Below are positions 6,129-8,511 of a stretch of DNA of 8,511 bases, in pieces (within the stretch, counting starts at the first letter, position 1; each line of letters begins with the position of its first letter). The notes beneath the pieces were generated by a model that made no database searches, had not been told where the DNA came from, and saw only the letters and a program-made list of their open reading frames with translations. Origin of the DNA: CAYQAE01 sp964415445 [NCBI: uncultured archaeon] (GTDB lineage Archaea; CAYQAE01); assembly GCA_964415445.1 (NCBI GenBank), contig CAYQAE010000029.1, positions 2,886-11,396 of the forward strand. Direction: 5' to 3'. The position numbers were made by a program, and so were the translations under genes.

Positions 6129-7063
6129 CAAGCTCAAACAAAGAAAAATATTTAGAAGATCAGGGATTAACTATCTGTCCTGAATGTGGAAGTAGCGATG
6201 TATCAGCTAGAAATTCAGAAATAGTTTGTAACAAATGTGGATTAGTTATTGAAGAAGAAAATGTTGATTTAGGACCTGAATGGCGTGCATTTGATTCAGA
6301 ACAGAAGAATAAAAAAGAACGCGTAGGGGCCCCTATGACATATACCATTCATGATAAAGGACTTCTTACCACAATTGATAAATCAAATAGAGATACCCAT
6401 GGCACAGCGCTAAAACCTTTCAAACGAAGGGAGATGTATAGGCTTAGAAAAGCTCAAACTAGAGCAAAAATAACTACTTCTGCTGAAAAAAATTTAGTTT
6501 ATGCTCTACAAGAATTAGAAAGATTAGAATCACATCTAGGTCTTCCTAAAAATGTAAGAGAAACTGCAGCTGTAATTTATAGAAAAGCTGTAGATAAAAA
6601 GATAATTAGAGGAAGATCAATAGATAGTATTGTTGCAGCATCAATTTATGCCGCTTGTAAACAATATAGGATACCTAGAACGTTAGAAGAGATAAGCGAA
6701 GCATCTCAAATTGAAAAAAAAGAGATAGCTAGAGCTTATAGACATCTCACTAAATCCCTTAAACTTGAAATTCCCCAATCTACTCCTGAAGATTATATCT
6801 CTCGTTTCACATCTGATCTAAATTTATCAGGTGCGGTACGTGCTAAAGCTATAGAGATTTTGAAAAAAGCTACCACAAAAGGACTTACTTCAGGACGAGG
6901 ACCTATGGGTATTGCTGCAGCATCCATATATATTGCCACAGTGATGATCGGAGAAAAAAGGACTCAACGGGAGATAGCAGAAGTAGCAAGAGTAACAGAA
7001 GTAACAGTGAGAAATAGATATAAAGAACTAATCTCAAAACTAGATTTGGGAGAAGAAGTATAG
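6125..7063 (+). CDS. tfb: Transcription initiation factor TFB, with non-canonical ATT start
   Basis: Archaeal homologue of TFIIB; it binds the TBP-TATA complex and BRE and recruits RNA polymerase. Read from ATT at 6125 the protein has 312 aa, the usual TFB length. The N-terminal zinc ribbon uses C18, C21, C35 and C38 (CPECG, CNKCG). The B-finger/linker follows (GPEWRAF 50-56, RVGAPMTYTIHDKGL 66-80). Two cyclin repeats lie at about 117-211 and 216-308, the second ending in a BRE-recognition helix-turn-helix (TQREIAEVARVTEVTVR, 280-296). The first in-frame ATG, at 6335, would discard the zinc ribbon and half the finger, which are conserved and essential in the family. An in-frame TAA at 6089 closes the frame upstream, and no ATG, GTG or TTG lies between it and C18. 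ATT is preceded by AGGGGG at nine bases. A base error or mutation from ATG remains possible. The C-terminal boundary is firm. Confidence 0.9.
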   Translation: MTSSNKEKYLEDQGLTICPECGSSDVSARNSEIVCNKCGLVIEEENVDLGPEWRAFDSEQKNKKERVGAPMTYTIHDKGLLTTIDKSNRDTHGTALKPFKRREMYRLRKAQTRAKITTSAEKNLVYALQELERLESHLGLPKNVRETAAVIYRKAVDKKIIRGRSIDSIVAASIYAACKQYRIPRTLEEISEASQIEKKEIARAYRHLTKSLKLEIPQSTPEDYISRFTSDLNLSGAVRAKAIEILKKATTKGLTSGRGPMGIAAASIYIATVMIGEKRTQREIAEVARVTEVTVRNRYKELISKLDLGEEV

Positions 7064-7069
7064 CTAAAC

Positions 7070-7076
7070 TTTTTTT
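7070..7076 (+). terminator. Poly-T terminator after tfb
   Basis: A run of seven T residues begins six bases after the tfb stop codon and precedes the promoter of the next gene. Archaeal RNA polymerase terminates at such U-tracts without a hairpin. Other T-rich stretches nearby (7092-7107) could act as back-up. Confidence 0.5.
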
Positions 7077-7104
7077 AAAAATCATCTTAAAATATTTTAC
7101 ATTT

Positions 7105-7142
7105 TTTATAGATTTATTTTATAATTTAGATTAAGTGATTAG
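7105..7142 (+). promoter_or_regulatory. rbkR promoter region, possible operator
   Basis: A TATA-like TTTATTTTATAA (7113-7124) lies about 25 bases before the rbkR ATG at 7143, so the mRNA would be leaderless or nearly so. TAGATT occurs twice, at 7109-7114 and 7127-7132, flanking the box. As rbkR encodes an HTH regulator of flavin genes, these repeats are candidates for an autoregulatory operator, but I cannot match them to a known site. Confidence 0.45.
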
Positions 7143-7796
7143 ATGAAAAAAGATTATTTTGAAATAATTTTAGAGATTGCAAAATTCGGTGCACTAAATA
7201 AGCACATAAATCTCTCCACCACTGCCCTAGCTAGACAAATAAATACATCTCAACAAACTGCATCAAGAAAAATAATAGATCTTCAAAAAAACGAATATTT
7301 AACTAAAGATGAAAATAATCAAATTAAATTAACAAAAAAGTCTCAAGAATTGCTAAAGAAGATTTATATTCAATTAAAAAAAATACTTAAGGAAAAAGAA
7401 ATTAACCGATTCTATGGATATGTTGTATCTGGAGATGGTGAAGGAGCCTATTATCTCTCTCAAAACAATTATAGAAAACAAATACAAAAAAAGTTTAGTA
7501 TAGATCCATATCCTGGAACTCTAAATTTAAAGCTAGATCAAGAAACTCTAATCTCATTAAAAATCGAACTAAATGATAAAGAAAAACATATAATAAAAGG
7601 ATTTAGTACAGAAAATAGATATTTTGGTGATGTCATAGCTTATAAAATTATTTTAGAAGAAAAAATATCATCAATCCTTATTTTACCTTTTAGAACTCAC
7701 CATCCAAAAGCTATAATTGAAATAGTAGCTAAAAAAAATCTTAGAGAATTATTAAATTTATGCGATGGAGATAAAATTCAATTTAAGTTGGTATAG
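7143..7796 (+). CDS. rbkR: CTP-dependent riboflavin kinase fused to HTH regulator (RbkR-type)
   Basis: A 217-aa two-domain protein. Residues about 1-85 form a winged helix-turn-helix (LSTTALARQINTSQQTASRK, 24-43). Residues about 88-217 are an archaeal DUF120 riboflavin kinase, which makes FMN from riboflavin using CTP rather than ATP. Kinase motifs visible are YGYVVSGDGEGAYYL (91-105), PYPGTLNL (122-129), FRTHHP (183-188) and LRELLNLCDGD (200-210). This fusion is the RbkR architecture known in archaea, where the HTH domain controls riboflavin synthesis and transport genes and responds to CTP and FMN. Kinase and regulatory activity here are inferred from the family. The ATG at 7143 lies just behind a TATA box. 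The stop abuts the next start directly (TAGATG), so rbkR and the FAD synthase gene form one operon covering riboflavin to FMN to FAD. Confidence 0.92.
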   Translation: MKKDYFEIILEIAKFGALNKHINLSTTALARQINTSQQTASRKIIDLQKNEYLTKDENNQIKLTKKSQELLKKIYIQLKKILKEKEINRFYGYVVSGDGEGAYYLSQNNYRKQIQKKFSIDPYPGTLNLKLDQETLISLKIELNDKEKHIIKGFSTENRYFGDVIAYKIILEEKISSILILPFRTHHPKAIIEIVAKKNLRELLNLCDGDKIQFKLV

Positions 7797-8363
7797 ATGA
7801 GAGAGTTTGAAAAAATAAAAAAAGCACTTACAATTGAACTAAGAGAAGGTTATTTTACAAAAGAGCAAGTAAATTTAGGAAAAGATTTAATTTGGGGCAA
7901 TAAAAAACAAAAACTATCTGAAAAAGCAAGAGACAAAATCAAAATTGGATTATGTGGCGGAGTATTTGATATCATACATATTGGCCATATTGAGCTTCTA
8001 AAAGATTGTAGCAAAAATGTTGATTTTCTAGCTATTGTTGTAGCAAGAGATAAAAATGTCAAAGAAAAAAAAGGTAAATCACCAATCTTTCCTGAGACTC
8101 AAAGAGTAGAGATATTAAATTCAATAGATTATGTAGATTGTGCAATTTTAGGTTCTCTAGACAAAATTGATGAGACCATAAAAAAAGTTCAACCAAATAT
8201 AATATTTTTAGGTAGGGATCAAAATATTAAAGAAGAAGTTCTAGAAAAAATAATATCTAAACTACCCTTTGATATAAAAATAATAAGATCTAAGGCATGG
8301 CGAGAAGATGCCCATGCAAAATCATCTAAGATAAAGAAGAAAATAAAAGAAAAAATGATCTAA
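7797..8363 (+). CDS. ribL: FAD synthase, RibL-type nucleotidyltransferase
   Basis: A 188-aa cytidylyltransferase-fold enzyme expected to adenylate FMN to FAD. The nucleotide-binding core starts at about 48: GGVFDIIHIGHIELL (54-68) contains the HIGH signature (61-64). VVARDKNVKE (81-90) and ILGSLDK (117-123) match RibL family positions, and SSKI (176-179) takes the place of the usual C-terminal ISSTxI-like motif. Other nucleotidyltransferases (for example glycerol-3-phosphate cytidylyltransferase) share the fold, but VARDKNV and the operon with riboflavin kinase favour FAD synthase. Typical RibL proteins have about 150 aa and start just before the core, so residues 1-47 are an extra N-terminal segment of unknown role. 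The start is fixed by the ATG directly touching the rbkR stop codon. Confidence 0.87.
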   Translation: MREFEKIKKALTIELREGYFTKEQVNLGKDLIWGNKKQKLSEKARDKIKIGLCGGVFDIIHIGHIELLKDCSKNVDFLAIVVARDKNVKEKKGKSPIFPETQRVEILNSIDYVDCAILGSLDKIDETIKKVQPNIIFLGRDQNIKEEVLEKIISKLPFDIKIIRSKAWREDAHAKSSKIKKKIKEKMI

Positions 8364-8377
8364 TCTCTTGAGTAGCT

Positions 8378-8389
8378 AAATTTATAAAC
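8378..8389 (+). promoter_or_regulatory. TATA box of the right-edge gene
   Basis: AAATTTATAAAC lies 15 bases after the ribL stop, with its centre about 38 bases before the GTG at 8422. Transcription would start near 8408, leaving a short leader that contains TTTTAGG, a weak Shine-Dalgarno candidate. Confidence 0.5.
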
Positions 8390-8421
8390 AAATATATAAC
8401 TAAATTATAAGAAGTTTTAGG

Positions 8422-8511
8422 GTGTTTAAAATTAATATAGACACAAAAATATCATTGGAAGATAAAACTGAATTAGTTGAAAACATTGAGAGATATATGG
8501 GATACGATTTT
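8422..8511 (+). CDS. Unidentified protein, N-terminal 30 residues (cut by window end)
   Basis: An open frame starts with GTG at 8422 and runs to the edge without a stop, giving 30 codons. The visible sequence (read with initiator Met) is MFKINIDTKISLEDKTEL, continuing to a final MGYDF; it is soluble and charged with no signal peptide. I do not recognise it, and 30 residues are too few for a family call. A TATA box at 8378 supports a new transcription unit. An in-frame ATG at 8497 is a possible later start, but GTG fits the promoter spacing better. Confidence 0.55.
   Translation, partial: MFKINIDTKISLEDKTELVENIERYMGYDF

Noticed and set aside
6160-6348. 62-aa open frame on the minus strand
   Set aside because: Antisense shadow of the tfb zinc-ribbon region, with no family pattern.
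6335-7063. TFB starting at the first in-frame ATG (6335)
   Set aside because: It would remove the zinc ribbon and part of the B-finger, both encoded in frame just upstream and well conserved.
6903-7085. 60-aa open frame on the minus strand, Leu-rich
   Set aside because: Antisense to the end of tfb; the Leu run mirrors its repeated purine-rich codons.
7850-8062. 70-aa open frame on the minus strand
   Set aside because: Antisense shadow of the FAD synthase gene.
1-8511. Mobile element, CRISPR array, defence or other novel multigene system
   Set aside because: No repeated spacers, transposase, integrase or terminal repeats; all recognised genes are chromosomal core functions.

Overview
The window is a stretch of archaeal chromosome, AT-rich apart from the rRNA part at its left edge. 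Archaeal markers include TFB, SecG/Sec61-beta, S24e, S27ae, GTP-dependent dephospho-CoA kinase, a riboflavin kinase fused to an HTH domain, and TATA boxes about 25 bases upstream of leaderless or short-leader starts. The gene set, including the HTH-riboflavin kinase, the free-standing (Bud32-less) Kae1 and a 23S gene with no 5S directly behind it, would suit a euryarchaeon of the Thermoplasmata or Marine Group II/III type. That placement is an inference, not a demonstrated fact.

Layout. Positions 1 to about 320 are the 3' end of 23S rRNA on the plus strand, including the sarcin-ricin loop, followed by two stem-loops (about 341-406). From 4858 down to 456 runs a minus-strand block: dephospho-CoA kinase, rps24e, rps27ae, kae1, argG and a HEAT-AAA ATPase that converges on the rRNA gene. 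The first four genes overlap or nearly abut and look like one operon; argG has its own Shine-Dalgarno and TATA-like sequence, and the ATPase follows it closely. From 4930 to the right edge everything is on the plus strand: secG, an unrecognised 283-aa coiled-coil protein, tfb, the flavin pair rbkR-ribL, and the first 30 codons of an unidentified gene. dck and secG are divergent and share a 71-bp AT-rich promoter region.

Together the genes serve core functions: translation (rRNA, two ribosomal proteins, t6A modification), coenzyme A and flavin cofactor synthesis, arginine synthesis, protein export and transcription initiation. I see no mobile element, CRISPR array or defence system.

The most interesting signal is at tfb. 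The conserved N-terminal zinc ribbon is present and in frame, but there is no ATG, GTG or TTG between an in-frame stop (6089-6091) and the first cysteine. The natural start is an ATT at 6125, nine bases after an AGGGGG Shine-Dalgarno-like run. That ATT lies wholly inside the 3' arm of a perfect 7-bp hairpin whose 5' arm includes the first bases of the Shine-Dalgarno. This would fit translational control of a general transcription factor; a sequencing error or a start-codon mutation is the simpler alternative. Two small genes are easy to miss: rps27ae (50 aa) and secG (57 aa, TTG start).
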